From Rubrivivax sp. (lineage in GTDB: Bacteria > Pseudomonadota > Gammaproteobacteria > Burkholderiales > Burkholderiaceae_C): DNA of 40,171 bases. Positions 20,702 to 31,983 of the stretch are shown here, piece after piece. Both the position numbers and the translations under genes were made by a program. The notes under the pieces are model-generated. The model was not told the DNA's origin. It ran no database searches and was given only the letters and a program-made list of their open reading frames with translations. The stretch lies in NCBI GenBank assembly GCA_026785885.1, contig JAJAZC010000157.1, forward strand, positions 1 to 40,171. Direction: 5' to 3'. How positions within the stretch are numbered: the stretch's first letter is position 1; each line of letters begins with the position of its first letter.

Positions 20702-20734
20702 ATGTGCTGCTTCATGTGCTGCCTCATGTGCAGC
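20702..20734. repeat. 12-bp near-perfect direct repeat, three copies
   Basis: ATGTGCTGCTTC, ATGTGCTGCCTC and ATGTGCAGC are consecutive in the gap between the insertion sequence and the end of argJ. No gene spans them. No function is assigned. Confidence 0.75.
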
Positions 20735-20771
20735 GTAGCTTGCAGCATCACGAGCGATGTCGCGCGCCCGA

Positions 20772-22001
20772 CTACGAGCGGTAATCGGCGTTGATGGTCA
20801 CGTAGTCGTGCGACAGGTCGCAGGTCCAGACGGTGGTCTCGGCCGCGCCGCGGCCCAGCTGCACTCGCACGCCGATCTCGCTCTGTTGCATCACGCGCTG
20901 GCCGTCCTCTTCACGGTAGGCGGTGTGGCGGCCACCGCGCGTGACCACATGCACGTCGTCCAGGTGCAATTCGATCAGGCCTTGATCGAGGTCGGCGATG
21001 CCGGCATAACCGACGGCGGCCAGGATGCGGCCCAGGTTGGGATCGCTGGCGAAGAAGGCGGTTTTCACCAGCGGCGAGTGCGCGATGGCGTAGGCCACGA
21101 GCCGGCACTCGGCTTCGTCACGCCCGCCCTGCACCTGCACGGTGATGAACTTGGTGGCGCCTTCGCCGTCGCGCACGATGGCCTGCGCCAGCTGCTGTGC
21201 GACGGCCACCACGGCTTCGCGCAGCGCACGGCCTGCAGCCGAATCCAGCGTGTCGATGGCCGCATGGCCGGCGCGCTGCGTGGCGATCAGCACGAAGCTG
21301 TCGTTGGTGGAGGTATCACCGTCGATCGTGATGCGGTTGAAGCTCTGGTCAGCCGCATCGCGCACCAGGTTGTGCAGCAGCGCCGGTGCGATGACCGCAT
21401 CGGTGGCCACGAAGCCCAGCATCGTGGCCATGTTGGGCCGGATCATGCCGGCGCCTTTGGCGATGCCGGTGACGGTGACCGTGCGCCCGCCAATAGTCAG
21501 CTGGCGCGACGCCGCTTTGGGCAGCGTGTCGGTGGTCATGATGCCGTGCGCAGCATCGGCCCAGCCATCGGCTTTGAGCGCTTGCAGCGCCGCCGGCAGG
21601 CCGGCCACGATGCGGTCGGCCGGCAGTGTTTCCATGATCACGCCGGTGGAAAACGGCAGCACCTGCTGCGCGTGGCAGCCCATTAAGGCCGCGGCGGCAT
21701 CGCAGACCTGGCGCGCGCGCAGCAGGCCGTCCGCGCCGGTGCCGGCGTTGGCGTTGCCGGTGTTGATGACCAGCGCACGCATGTCGCTGCGCGCGGCCAG
21801 GTGCTGCTGGCCGATCTGTACCGGCGCGGCGCAGAAGCGGTTCTGCGTGAAGACCGCGGCCACCGCGGCGCCTTCGTCCAGCGCCACGACGACCAGATCA
21901 CGCCGGTTGGCCTTGCGCACGCCGGCCATCGCGGTGCCGATGCGCAAGCCCGCCACCGGGTGCAGCAGCGTGGGGTCCAGGGGTTTCAGATTGACAGGCA
22001 T
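20772..22001 (-). CDS. argJ: Bifunctional glutamate N-acetyltransferase / amino-acid acetyltransferase ArgJ
   Basis: ArgJ transfers the acetyl group from N-acetylornithine to glutamate, closing the cyclic arginine pathway; bifunctional forms also use acetyl-CoA. The 409-residue protein has the autoprocessing site [15 protein letters not shown], where cleavage before Thr193 yields alpha and beta chains and frees the nucleophile. It also shows [15 protein letters not shown] at the start, [13 protein letters not shown], and the terminal [16 protein letters not shown] chose ATG 22001 ([10 protein letters not shown]), as in relatives; an in-frame ATG at 22022 overlaps the stop of the upstream acetyltransferase gene (ATGA) and is possible. 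Whether this ArgJ is bifunctional cannot be read from the sequence. Confidence 0.94.
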   Translation of the reverse strand: MPVNLKPLDPTLLHPVAGLRIGTAMAGVRKANRRDLVVVALDEGAAVAAVFTQNRFCAAPVQIGQQHLAARSDMRALVINTGNANAGTGADGLLRARQVCDAAAALMGCHAQQVLPFSTGVIMETLPADRIVAGLPAALQALKADGWADAAHGIMTTDTLPKAASRQLTIGGRTVTVTGIAKGAGMIRPNMATMLGFVATDAVIAPALLHNLVRDAADQSFNRITIDGDTSTNDSFVLIATQRAGHAAIDTLDSAAGRALREAVVAVAQQLAQAIVRDGEGATKFITVQVQGGRDEAECRLVAYAIAHSPLVKTAFFASDPNLGRILAAVGYAGIADLDQGLIELHLDDVHVVTRGGRHTAYREEDGQRVMQQSEIGVRVQLGRGAAETTVWTCDLSHDYVTINADYRS

Positions 22002-22018
22002 CGTGCAGTCTTTCGGGT

Positions 22019-22636
22019 TCATGCCAAGCCGGGCTCGGCTCGTTTCAGGGGCGGGGCTTCGGCCTTGATCGCGGCAAACATCACCTGCGTGCCCAGCCGC
22101 CCTTGCGCATCGCGCTCGTAGTGGCGCAATTCGCCCTCCCGCGTGAAGCCCAGCGCGTGCTGCGCAAAGTGCAGCGCACGCGTGTTGCCCGCTTCGCTGA
22201 GCGCCTGCACGCGCACTGCACCCAGATCGAAGGCCAGTTGCACGCAGGCCAGGGCCGCCTCACGCATCAAACCACGGCCGGCGCTGAGCACGTCGCCGAC
22301 ATAGCCGATTTCGCAGCGCGGCACGCTGAAGTCCCAGCTGTGCAGGTCGATACGGCCAACGTAGGCGCCGAGCGCGCTGCTGCCCGCAGGCTGGCGCTCG
22401 AAGGCGCAGTAGATGAGGTCTTCGCCGGCGGCAACGTAGTCACGGCCTTTGCTCATGAAGTCGACGCCCCAATTGGCATCGCGCGCCTTTTGTGCCCAGC
22501 AGATGTAGCGCAAACCCGGCAGCGAGCGGTTCAGGCTTTCGACGAACAGCGGCCCGAACTCGGGCCGCGGTGCGTGCAAAGTTAGCCGCGCTGTGTGCAG
22601 CAGCTCGGGTGCGCGGGACAGGTCGTGCCGGTCCAT
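22019..22636 (-). CDS. GNAT family N-acetyltransferase (RimJ/RimL-like)
   Basis: This 205-residue protein belongs to the GNAT fold of the ribosomal-protein acetyltransferase type: [22 protein letters not shown] at the N-terminus, [29 protein letters not shown] as the acetyl-CoA binding segment, and [29 protein letters not shown] at the end. The acceptor substrate is unknown. ATG 22636 lies 16 bp after the secA stop; longer frames overlap secA. The TGA stop overlaps a possible argJ start, so secA, this gene and argJ may be co-transcribed. Confidence 0.87.
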   Translation of the reverse strand: MDRHDLSRAPELLHTARLTLHAPRPEFGPLFVESLNRSLPGLRYICWAQKARDANWGVDFMSKGRDYVAAGEDLIYCAFERQPAGSSALGAYVGRIDLHSWDFSVPRCEIGYVGDVLSAGRGLMREAALACVQLAFDLGAVRVQALSEAGNTRALHFAQHALGFTREGELRHYERDAQGRLGTQVMFAAIKAEAPPLKRAEPGLA

Positions 22637-22652
22637 GCGCGCGGTACCTGCC

Positions 22653-25448
<2,796 letters not shown>

Positions 25449-25964
25449 GCGGCGTCGCGGCTGGGTGGATCGATCGAAGCGGCGCTTGTTCTTAAGCACC
25501 TTCGGCGTCTAAAGCAATGCAACTCAATTGCGTCAAGCCTGTGCTGGCGGGCTGGGGGCGTCGGTGCCATCTGCAAGCGCTGACGGCTGAAGTAGCGGTG
25601 TGGGCGCGGGGTTTGCAATTCGGAATTCGGGACGCGCGCGCCCTGTGAACACCACAACATCTGCCGGACACTGCGGTGCCGCGTTCAGTAGGGCAAACCC
25701 CATCAGCCCAACGCCCACACTCTCGGGCAAAGCGCGCGAGTTTAGCAGCGGGGCCGCCGTTGTTAGAGCGGGTGCGAGGGCCCGCCGCAAGCCCGTATCG
25801 CGGCCGTTGCAGGCGAGAAGTCGCGCTCACGTTGGCTCAGCCTCACAAGGCACTTGAGCCAGAGCAGAGCGTTGCAGTGGCTGGGCCGCAGCGGGCCTGT
25901 GCAGGGGGACAAGCAGGCTCCTCGTGGCGTGATGAGCGGGCCCGTTCGACAGCCGCTCAGCCGC
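25449..25964. other. Intergenic region between the M23 peptidase gene and secA
   Basis: This 516-bp region on the leader side of secA contains no gene I can support. Short frames on both strands lack family signatures. It holds one promoter candidate for secA (25508-25536). I looked for a SecM-like arrest peptide upstream of secA and saw none. Confidence 0.5.
25508..25536 (-). promoter_or_regulatory. Sigma-70-type promoter candidate for secA
   Basis: On the minus strand TTGACG (25536-25531) is followed after exactly 17 bp by TTTAGA (25513-25508). The -35 element matches the consensus at five of six bases and the -10 element at only three. Transcription would start near 25501, about 53 nt before ATG 25448. 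Confidence 0.4.
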
Positions 25965-26960
25965 TCATTGCCTGGTTTGGCGTGCGGCGGCTTCACTGCG
26001 GGGCGGCGCGTTGCCGGCCAGGAAGCGTGCCGGATCCTGCGGTACGCCGTGCACCAGCACCTCGAAGTGCAGGTGCGCACCGGTAGACCGGCCTGAGCTG
26101 CCGACCTTGGCCACGACCTGCCCGCGCTTGACCAGTGCGCCGAGTGACACGTCGATGCTGGAGCAGTGGGCGTAGCGAGTGACCAGGCCATTGCCGTGGT
26201 CGATCTCGAGCAGGTGGCCGTAAGCTGCATGCCACTCGTTGGCGACCACGATGCCGCCCGCGGCAGCCAGGATCGGCGTGCCGCTCTCAGCCGGGAAATC
26301 GAGCCCGGTGTGCAGCGCAGCGCGGCCATTGAAGGGATCCGCGCGGAAGCCAAAGCCCGAGCCCACCGGCCCGACCACCGGCCTGGCACTCGGAATCAAC
26401 AGGGCATTGAGAAGGCTTTCCTGCAAACGCGACTCGAAGTAGGTGAACAGGTCGGTGTGGACGTCGGCGGCTTCGTCCAGGCCGCTGACCAAAGCTTGCA
26501 ATTGTTCGAGCGACGGTGTGACGGCCGGCACGTACGGGCCGCCGCGGCCCGCCGCGGTACTCGATGGGGGCGGGGCCGTCGGCGCCGTAATCACGCCGGC
26601 GCGCTGCAGCGGTTTCAACTCGTCCGCCTTCATGCCGGCCAGGCCGGACACCCGCTCTCCCATGGCTTCGAGCTTGACCAGCTTGGCCTGCATCTCGCCA
26701 ACCCTTTGTGCCATGGCGTCCAGGTTGTTGCGCATGAAACGCTCACGCGTCGCGACTTCGTCGCGCACCATCAGCCGCACGAGGGGGCTCACCAGCGGCC
26801 AGCCTTCACGGGCTGCTTTCAAGAACACGAAGTGGTAGACGGCGCCGGACGTCGCCATCAACAGCGCCGCCAAGCCCAAAGCGCCCAGCACCAGTTGCCA
26901 GCGCTGCAGGCGCAAGGCCCGGGTGCGCGCCATGCTGCCGTGGGTGATCAGAAACTGCAT
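25965..26960 (-). CDS. M23 family metallopeptidase (LytM-type)
   Basis: This is a membrane-anchored murein endopeptidase-like protein of 331 residues. One transmembrane segment (LVLGALGLAALLMATSGAVYHFVF, about 23-47) precedes a coiled region (NNLDAMAQRVGEMQAKLVKLEAMGERV). A linker leads to the M23 domain with zinc ligands in RAALHTGLDFP (HxxxD) and GAHLHFEV (HxH), plus the further active-site His in TRYAHCSS. It may cut peptide cross-links or act as an activator; both HxxxD and HxH are intact, so catalysis is plausible. A position just upstream of secA is usual in Burkholderiales. Its ATG is only 15 bp from the divergent dciA ATG. Confidence 0.92.
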   Translation of the reverse strand: MQFLITHGSMARTRALRLQRWQLVLGALGLAALLMATSGAVYHFVFLKAAREGWPLVSPLVRLMVRDEVATRERFMRNNLDAMAQRVGEMQAKLVKLEAMGERVSGLAGMKADELKPLQRAGVITAPTAPPPSSTAAGRGGPYVPAVTPSLEQLQALVSGLDEAADVHTDLFTYFESRLQESLLNALLIPSARPVVGPVGSGFGFRADPFNGRAALHTGLDFPAESGTPILAAAGGIVVANEWHAAYGHLLEIDHGNGLVTRYAHCSSIDVSLGALVKRGQVVAKVGSSGRSTGAHLHFEVLVHGVPQDPARFLAGNAPPRSEAAARQTRQ

Positions 26961-26975
26961 CGCTAGACTCCGTTT

Positions 26976-27284
26976 ATGGCGTCAACCGGCCCCTACAACC
27001 TGCCCCTGGCCACGGCGCTCGGCCGCAGCGAACCGCTTTCCGACCTGCTGCGGCGGCTGCGTCAATCGCAGGCCCGCCTGGCCCTTGTCACACCACAGCT
27101 GCCGTCGGCGCTCCGCCCTTTCGTCAGCGCCGGACCGCTGGACGACCAAGCCTGGGTGCTAATCGCCGCCAACGCCGCAGCAGCGGCCAAACTGCGCCAG
27201 TTGGCACCGCAACTAACCGCGGTGCTGCTGGCCAACGGATTCGATGGACCCCCACTCAAGATCAAGGTTGGTTCGCGCGCTTGA
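26976..27284 (+). CDS. DciA-like (DUF721) protein
   Basis: This 102-residue protein resembles the DUF721/DciA family: LSDLLRRLRQSQARLALVTPQLPSALRPF, then DDQAWVLIAANAAAAAKLRQLAPQLTAVL. DciA is the replicative-helicase (DnaB) loader or operator of bacteria that lack DnaC. The family is poorly conserved and this copy is short, so the match relies partly on its usual place beside the M23 peptidase and secA. No strong ribosome site precedes ATG 26976. Confidence 0.72.
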   Translation: MASTGPYNLPLATALGRSEPLSDLLRRLRQSQARLALVTPQLPSALRPFVSAGPLDDQAWVLIAANAAAAAKLRQLAPQLTAVLLANGFDGPPLKIKVGSRA

Positions 27285-27302
27285 AAACACACGACGGGTT
27301 TT

Positions 27303-27378
27303 TGGTGCCGGCTGTCCGAATCGAACGGACGACCTTCCGCTTACAAGGCGGGTGCTCTACCAACTGAGCTAAGCCGGC
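27303..27378 (-). tRNA. tRNA-Thr (anticodon TGT)
   Basis: The minus strand folds into a complete 76-nt cloverleaf. It has acceptor arms GCCGGCT/AGCCGGC, D arm GCTC-AGTTGGTA-GAGC, anticodon loop CTTGTAA with anticodon TGT, a T arm with TTCGATT, and an encoded CCA end. The outermost anticodon-stem pair is a C-A mismatch; the rest is paired. It reads ACA codons, and ACG by wobble. It lies between dciA and sspB. Confidence 0.96.
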
Positions 27379-27435
27379 GCTCCGATGACCCAGGCCACCG
27401 TAGGCACATTTTAGGAGCGCTGCAACACCCGTCTG

Positions 27436-28044
27436 TTACTTGATGCGCTTGAGCGAGGGCCGCGCACCGGGGGGCGGCTGGGCTGGATCAGGAGGCCCAT
27501 CAGGCGATGTGCCAGGCGGCGTTGTGGGCACGGTATCCAGCGCACCGTTCGGTGCGATGTCGGCTGCCGTGTCACGGGCGACACCGACCTCGGGCCTCCG
27601 CGGCGGCTCTGCCTCGGAGCTCGCCAGGCGCAGGCCACGGCCGGGGGCTTGCGGCGCAGCTGCACCCGTTGCTCCAGCAACCACCAACTGCGGGCCTGCA
27701 GCAGCACCGGCGTCGGTGGGCACCGGAAACGCCATGCCCTGGCCGTTTTCGCGGGCATAGATGGCCACCACATGATCGATCGGCACAACGATCTCGCGTG
27801 TGCTGCCACCGAAGCGGGCCTTGAACTCGATCGCCTCGTTTCCGAGCTTGAGGCCGGACGTGGCCTCAAAGCTGACGTTGAGCACGATCTCGTTGTTCTT
27901 CACGTACTCCATCGGCACCTGCACACCGGGCCGCACGTGCACGGCGACGTACGGCGTGAAGCCGTTGTCGGTGCACCAGTCGTGCAGCGCCCGCAGCAGA
28001 TAGGGGCGGGTCGACGTGCCTTGATTGTCCAAGGGGCCGGCCAC
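27436..28044 (-). CDS. sspB: ClpXP protease specificity-enhancing factor SspB
   Basis: SspB binds ssrA-tagged and other substrates and delivers them to ClpXP. The 202-residue protein has the substrate-binding domain at 11-110 (STRPYLLRALHDWCTDNGFTPY, VNNEIVLNVS-like core, FGGSTREIVVPIDHVVAIYARENG). A long Pro/Ala/Gly-rich linker follows, then the ClpX-docking tail RPSLKRIK at the extreme C-terminus, equivalent to the XB motif. The linker is longer than in E. coli. Translation starts at GTG 28044, 6 bp after the sspA stop, so the two genes are coupled. Confidence 0.95.
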   Translation of the reverse strand: MAGPLDNQGTSTRPYLLRALHDWCTDNGFTPYVAVHVRPGVQVPMEYVKNNEIVLNVSFEATSGLKLGNEAIEFKARFGGSTREIVVPIDHVVAIYARENGQGMAFPVPTDAGAAAGPQLVVAGATGAAAPQAPGRGLRLASSEAEPPRRPEVGVARDTAADIAPNGALDTVPTTPPGTSPDGPPDPAQPPPGARPSLKRIK

Positions 28045-28050
28045 GGCAGA

Positions 28051-28662
28051 CTACTTCCGCATGACTTTTTCGGACGGCGTCAGCGCCTCGATGTAAGCAG
28101 GGCGCGAGAAAATGCGCTCAGCGTACTTGAGCAGCGGCACCGCGTTCTTGCTCAGGTCGATGCCGTAATAGTCCAGCCGCCACAACAGCGGCGCGATGGC
28201 GACGTCCAACATGCTGAAGTCATCACCCAACATGTATTTGTTCTTTAGAAAAATCGGCGCCAACTGCGTCAAGCGGTCGCGGATCTGATCGCGTGCTTTT
28301 TCAAGTTGTTTCTCCGTGGCCTTGACGCCGCGGGCTTCAAGCAAATTGACGATGCTGAACAGCTCCTTTTCGAAGTTGAACAGAAACAGCCGCACGCGCG
28401 CGCGCGCCACCGGGTCACCCGGCATCAGTTGCGGGTGCGGGAAGCGCTCGTCGATGTACTCATTGATGATGTGGCTCTCATACAGGATGAGGTCACGCTC
28501 CACCAGGATGGGCACCTCGTTGTACGGATTCATCAGCGCGATGTCTTCGGGCTTGGCAAAGATATCCACATCGCGGATCTCGAAGTCCATGCCTTTTTCG
28601 AAGAGCACAAAACGGCAGCGGTGCGAATAGGGGCAGGTGGTTCCAGAGTACAGCACCATCAT
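28051..28662 (-). CDS. sspA: Stringent starvation protein A (GST-fold)
   Basis: SspA is a glutathione-S-transferase-fold protein that binds RNA polymerase and modulates transcription under stress; it lacks GST activity in E. coli. The 203-residue product starts MMVLYSGTTCPYSHRCRFVL, contains NPYNEVPILVERDLILYESHIINEYIDERFPHPQLMPGDPV, and ends in a helical domain with DDFSMLDVAIAPLLWRLDYYGIDL. ATG 28662 and ATG 28659 are consecutive and either may be used. It lies downstream of petABC, as in many Burkholderiales, separated by a hairpin terminator. Confidence 0.95.
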   Translation of the reverse strand: MMVLYSGTTCPYSHRCRFVLFEKGMDFEIRDVDIFAKPEDIALMNPYNEVPILVERDLILYESHIINEYIDERFPHPQLMPGDPVARARVRLFLFNFEKELFSIVNLLEARGVKATEKQLEKARDQIRDRLTQLAPIFLKNKYMLGDDFSMLDVAIAPLLWRLDYYGIDLSKNAVPLLKYAERIFSRPAYIEALTPSEKVMRK

Positions 28663-28728
28663 GGCGGGGGGGCCTTTCGTTATCTCTTCAACAAGCCAGC
28701 TTGAAGGGTGCCCATGCACCTCATTCGA

Positions 28729-28768
28729 TAAAAGACAAACGCAGTGGGTGCTGGACGCCCCCACTGCG
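28729..28768 (-). terminator. Hairpin terminator after petC
   Basis: CGCAGTGGG (28740-28748) pairs perfectly with CCCACTGCG (28760-28768) across an 11-base loop. On the minus strand the hairpin is followed by TTTGTCTTTTA, a T-rich but interrupted tract. It lies 38 bp beyond the petC stop and before the sspA start, so it would end the bc1 operon, perhaps with some read-through into sspA. Confidence 0.7.
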
Positions 28769-28806
28769 CTGCAGACCCCGCTGGCGGCCGGGCCTGACAG
28801 GAACGT

Positions 28807-29577
28807 CTACCTGACGTCCTTCCAAAACGCGGCGTTCAAGCGCCACGCGATGAAAGTGAACACTGCCAGGAACAACAGCACCCACACGCCGATGCGCACG
28901 CGGCTGGTCTGCACCGGCTCGGCCATCCACTTCAGGTAGGCCACCAGGTCGGCGACCGCCAGGTTGTACTCAACCTGGTTCATCGTCCCGGGTGTGATTG
29001 CCTCGAAACCCTTCAACACCTGCACGGTTTTCTTGGCGTCGTGCGGGTCTTTTTCAACGGCGTACACCGCACGCTGCTGACCTTGCAATTCCCAGAGCAC
29101 GTGCGGCATACCGACTCCTGGAAAAGCAGCGTTGTTCCACCCAGTGGCCTTTGTGTCGTCGCGATAGTAGGTGCGCAGATAGGTGTAAATGTAGTCAGCG
29201 CCGGTACCCTGACCAGCGGCCGAGCGGCTGCGCGCTATCAACGTCAGGTCGGGGGGTACGCCACCAAACCAGTCCTTGGCGTCCTTCGGGTCGAGCGAGA
29301 CCTTCATAGTTTCGCCGACCTTGGCACCGGTGAAGATCAAGTTGTCGCGAATTTGGTCTTCGGTCAGGCCAATGTCACCCAACCGGTTGTAACGCATGTA
29401 CGCAGCCGAATGGCAATTGAGGCAGTAATTGGCAAACAGCTTGGCGCCATTTTGCAGCGCCGCCAGATCGGTCACCCGCTTGGCAGGAAACTTGTCCCAG
29501 GCGATACCTCCAACGGCTGCCCGGGCTTGGCCCAGCAGTGCAAAAGCCGCCAGCAGGATCAATATCAGTTGTTTCAT
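28807..29577 (-). CDS. petC: Cytochrome c1 of the bc1 complex
   Basis: This is the membrane-anchored c-type cytochrome that accepts electrons from the Rieske protein and passes them to soluble cytochrome c. The 256-residue protein has a signal peptide ending in ARA (about residue 20), the heme site CLNCH at 52-56, and an axial-Met region in AAFPGVGMPHVL. A C-terminal membrane anchor VRIGVWVLLFLAVFTFIAW is followed by a basic tail. It is the last gene of petABC. Confidence 0.96.
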   Translation of the reverse strand: MKQLILILLAAFALLGQARAAVGGIAWDKFPAKRVTDLAALQNGAKLFANYCLNCHSAAYMRYNRLGDIGLTEDQIRDNLIFTGAKVGETMKVSLDPKDAKDWFGGVPPDLTLIARSRSAAGQGTGADYIYTYLRTYYRDDTKATGWNNAAFPGVGMPHVLWELQGQQRAVYAVEKDPHDAKKTVQVLKGFEAITPGTMNQVEYNLAVADLVAYLKWMAEPVQTSRVRIGVWVLLFLAVFTFIAWRLNAAFWKDVR

Positions 29578-29679
29578 GGGTGCTTGTCGCCTTGTCTCGC
29601 GCCTGTCGCGGCTTCTTGTTGCAGCTGCTGGGCTCGGCCAGTCATTTCCGCAGTTGAGTCGGCTGTCGGATAAGACCCA

Positions 29680-31083
29680 TCAGTGCGGCTGAAAAGTCAC
29701 GCGGTCCGGCAACGCCTTGAATTCACCGATGCGGCTCCACCACGGCATCAGCAAGAAAAACCCGAAGTAGAACAGCGTCCCCGTTTGCGAAACCAGCGTA
29801 CCGACGTCCGACGGCGGCTTGATGCCCAGGTAGCCCAACACCGCAAAGTTGAAGACGAAGAGGCCGTAGAGCCACCGGTTCCAACTCGGCCGGTAGCGGA
29901 TCGACCGCACGGGACTGCGGTCCAGCCAGGGCAGTGGGAACAGAATCATGACAGCCAGCCCCATCACCACGACACCCCAGAACTTGGCGTCGAAGGTCTT
30001 GAGCACCACCACGGCCACCAGCGCGCTGATGAGCACGGCGGCCTTGGCCCGGGTGCTGATACCGCCCTTGAGCACGGCCAGCACGGCGCCCAGCGCCACC
30101 AGCGCGGCCAGCACGTTCACCATCGGGTCGGTTACCGCGCGCAGCATGCTGTAGAAAGGCGTGAAGTACCAGACAGGCGCAATGTGCGCCGGTGTCTTCA
30201 ATGGATCGGCCGGAATGAAATTGTTGAACTCGAGGAAATAGCCGCCCATCTCCGGCGCGAAAAACAGAACCGCGCTAAACAAAAACAAGAACACGCCGAC
30301 ACCCATGATGTCGTGCACCGTGTAGTACGGGTGGAAGGGGATGCCGTCCAGCGGGATACCGCGTGCGTCCTTCTTGGCCTTGATCTCAATGCCGTCGGGG
30401 TTGTTGGAGCCCACGTCGTGCAGCGCCAGCAGGTGGGCCACCACCAAGCCCATCAGCACCAACGGCACGGCAATCACGTGAAGGGCAAAGAAGCGGTTGA
30501 GCGTTGCGTCTCCGACGACGTAGTCGCCACGGATCAACAGCGACAGGTCCTCACCGATAAAAGGTATCGCAGCGAACAGATTAATGATGACCTGCGCGCC
30601 CCAGTAACTCATCTGGCCCCAGGGCAGCAGGTAGCCCATGAAAGCTTCGGCCATCAGGCACAGAAAAATCGCACAACCGAAGATCCACACGAGTTCACGC
30701 GGCTTTTGATAGCTGCCGTAAATCATGCTGCGGAACATGTGCAAGTACACGACGACGAAAAAGGCGCTGGCGCCCGTGCTGTGCATATAGCGCACCATCC
30801 AGCCCCAGGGCACATCTCGCATGATGTACTCGACCGACTCAAAGGCCTTGGCCGCGTCCGGCTTGTAATGCATCACCAGGAAGATGCCGGTGACGATCTG
30901 GATCACCAGCACCAGCATGGCCAGCGCGCCGAAGAAATACCAGAAATTGAAGTTCTTCGGCGCGTAGTACTCCGACAGGTGTACGCGATAAGCATCGAAC
31001 GCGGTCGGAAACCGGCTCTCCGCCCAGGTGGTCAACTTGACACCGAGCGGCGCACCCTCGGGGGCTTCTCTCATTTCAGCCAT
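29680..31083 (-). CDS. petB: Cytochrome b of the bc1 complex
   Basis: This is the integral membrane subunit carrying the two b hemes and the quinone sites Qo and Qi. The 467-residue protein has the paired heme-ligand helices (YMHSTGASAFFVVVYLHMFR and RFFALHVIAVPLVLMGLVVAHLLALH), GYLLPWGQMSYWGAQV, and the Qo motif PEMGG, the bacterial variant of PEWY. Eight to nine membrane segments are visible. A gap of 102 bp separates it from petC and 59 bp from petA, within one operon. Confidence 0.97.
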   Translation of the reverse strand: MAEMREAPEGAPLGVKLTTWAESRFPTAFDAYRVHLSEYYAPKNFNFWYFFGALAMLVLVIQIVTGIFLVMHYKPDAAKAFESVEYIMRDVPWGWMVRYMHSTGASAFFVVVYLHMFRSMIYGSYQKPRELVWIFGCAIFLCLMAEAFMGYLLPWGQMSYWGAQVIINLFAAIPFIGEDLSLLIRGDYVVGDATLNRFFALHVIAVPLVLMGLVVAHLLALHDVGSNNPDGIEIKAKKDARGIPLDGIPFHPYYTVHDIMGVGVFLFLFSAVLFFAPEMGGYFLEFNNFIPADPLKTPAHIAPVWYFTPFYSMLRAVTDPMVNVLAALVALGAVLAVLKGGISTRAKAAVLISALVAVVVLKTFDAKFWGVVVMGLAVMILFPLPWLDRSPVRSIRYRPSWNRWLYGLFVFNFAVLGYLGIKPPSDVGTLVSQTGTLFYFGFFLLMPWWSRIGEFKALPDRVTFQPH

Positions 31084-31142
31084 GATGTCCTCAAACTTCA
31101 GGTGTTATGCAATATGGACCGGTTCAATCCGATGTGCAGTGC

Positions 31143-31805
31143 TCAGGCTTTTTTGTCCTCGCCGATCACCAGCGACGTGTCGGTAACGTACATGTGCGGC
31201 GGCACCTCGAGGTTGTCCGGCGCCGGCTTGTTTTTGAACACGCGGCCGGCCATATCGAACGTCGAACCGTGGCAGGGGCATAAAAAACCACCAGTCCAAT
31301 CATCAGGCAGCGAGGGCTGGGCTCCGGTGCTGAACCGGTCGATCGGGCTGCAGCCCAGATGAGAGCAGATGCCGACACCGACAAAGAACTCGGGCTTGAT
31401 CGAGCGGAACCCATTCTTGGCGTAGTCCGGTGTCGGGTACGCCGTGCGGGTGGACTGCGGGTCAGCCAGCAGCGGATCGAGCTTCTTCAACGCTTCAAGC
31501 TGTTCAGGCGTGCGACGCACGATCCACACCGGCTTGCCGCGCCACTCGACAGTAAGCTTTTCACCGGGCTTGATATTGCTGATATCAACCTCGACGGGTG
31601 CACCGGCGGCGCGGGCGCGTTCTGAAGGTGCAAAGCTGCTGATGAAGGGCACCGCCACCTCCGCACCACCAATCGCGCCTGCGCCACAGGTGATGGCGAT
31701 CCAGGTGCGCCGGCCTCTGTCGACACCATTCGCCGCGGCACTACTCGCGCGCAGACTGTTCGGCAAATCACCGGGCTCGATGCTGTTGTCGATCGTGCCG
31801 CTCAT
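31143..31805 (-). CDS. petA: Ubiquinol-cytochrome c reductase Rieske iron-sulfur subunit
   Basis: This Rieske protein carries the 2Fe-2S cluster that takes electrons from ubiquinol. The 220-residue product has a twin-Arg motif GRRTW at 31-35 before the single membrane helix, and cluster ligands in CSHLGC (147-152) and CPCH (176-179). It also has the typical C-terminus AGRVFKNKPAPDNLEVPPHMY. The helix contains an acidic residue, Glu49, in AIGGAEVAVPF, where relatives are hydrophobic. GGAAGGA precedes ATG 31805. It is the first gene of petABC and is divergent from mscL. Confidence 0.96.
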   Translation of the reverse strand: MSGTIDNSIEPGDLPNSLRASSAAANGVDRGRRTWIAITCGAGAIGGAEVAVPFISSFAPSERARAAGAPVEVDISNIKPGEKLTVEWRGKPVWIVRRTPEQLEALKKLDPLLADPQSTRTAYPTPDYAKNGFRSIKPEFFVGVGICSHLGCSPIDRFSTGAQPSLPDDWTGGFLCPCHGSTFDMAGRVFKNKPAPDNLEVPPHMYVTDTSLVIGEDKKA

Positions 31806-31864
31806 GCTGTCCTTCCGCTTGTCGATCTGCTAGGCCCCGGGGTTTCGGGCAACTCCGAATTCTA

Positions 31865-31880
31865 GCCGAGGCGACTCGGC
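31865..31880. promoter_or_regulatory. Inverted repeat between petA and mscL
   Basis: GCCGAG-GCGA-CTCGGC is a perfect 6-bp inverted repeat in the divergent petA/mscL gap, about 60 bp upstream of the petA start. It could be an operator or a leader hairpin. No known binding consensus was recognised. Confidence 0.3.
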
Positions 31881-31983
31881 CGACGGGCTGTGGCGCCTAT
31901 ACACAAGTGCGTTGACGCTGTCACCGAGCGGCCGCTATGGTCCACAAATTCATCAACACCTGAAGGACTCGTTCGAGGGTTTT

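Noticed and set aside
27285-27302. Terminator hairpin after dciA
   Set aside because: Only a five-base AAAAC/GTTTT pairing with a long loop; too weak to call.
29683-31362. 559-codon plus-strand frame opposite petB and petA
   Set aside because: His/Gln-rich antisense shadow of cytochrome b; no recognisable domain.
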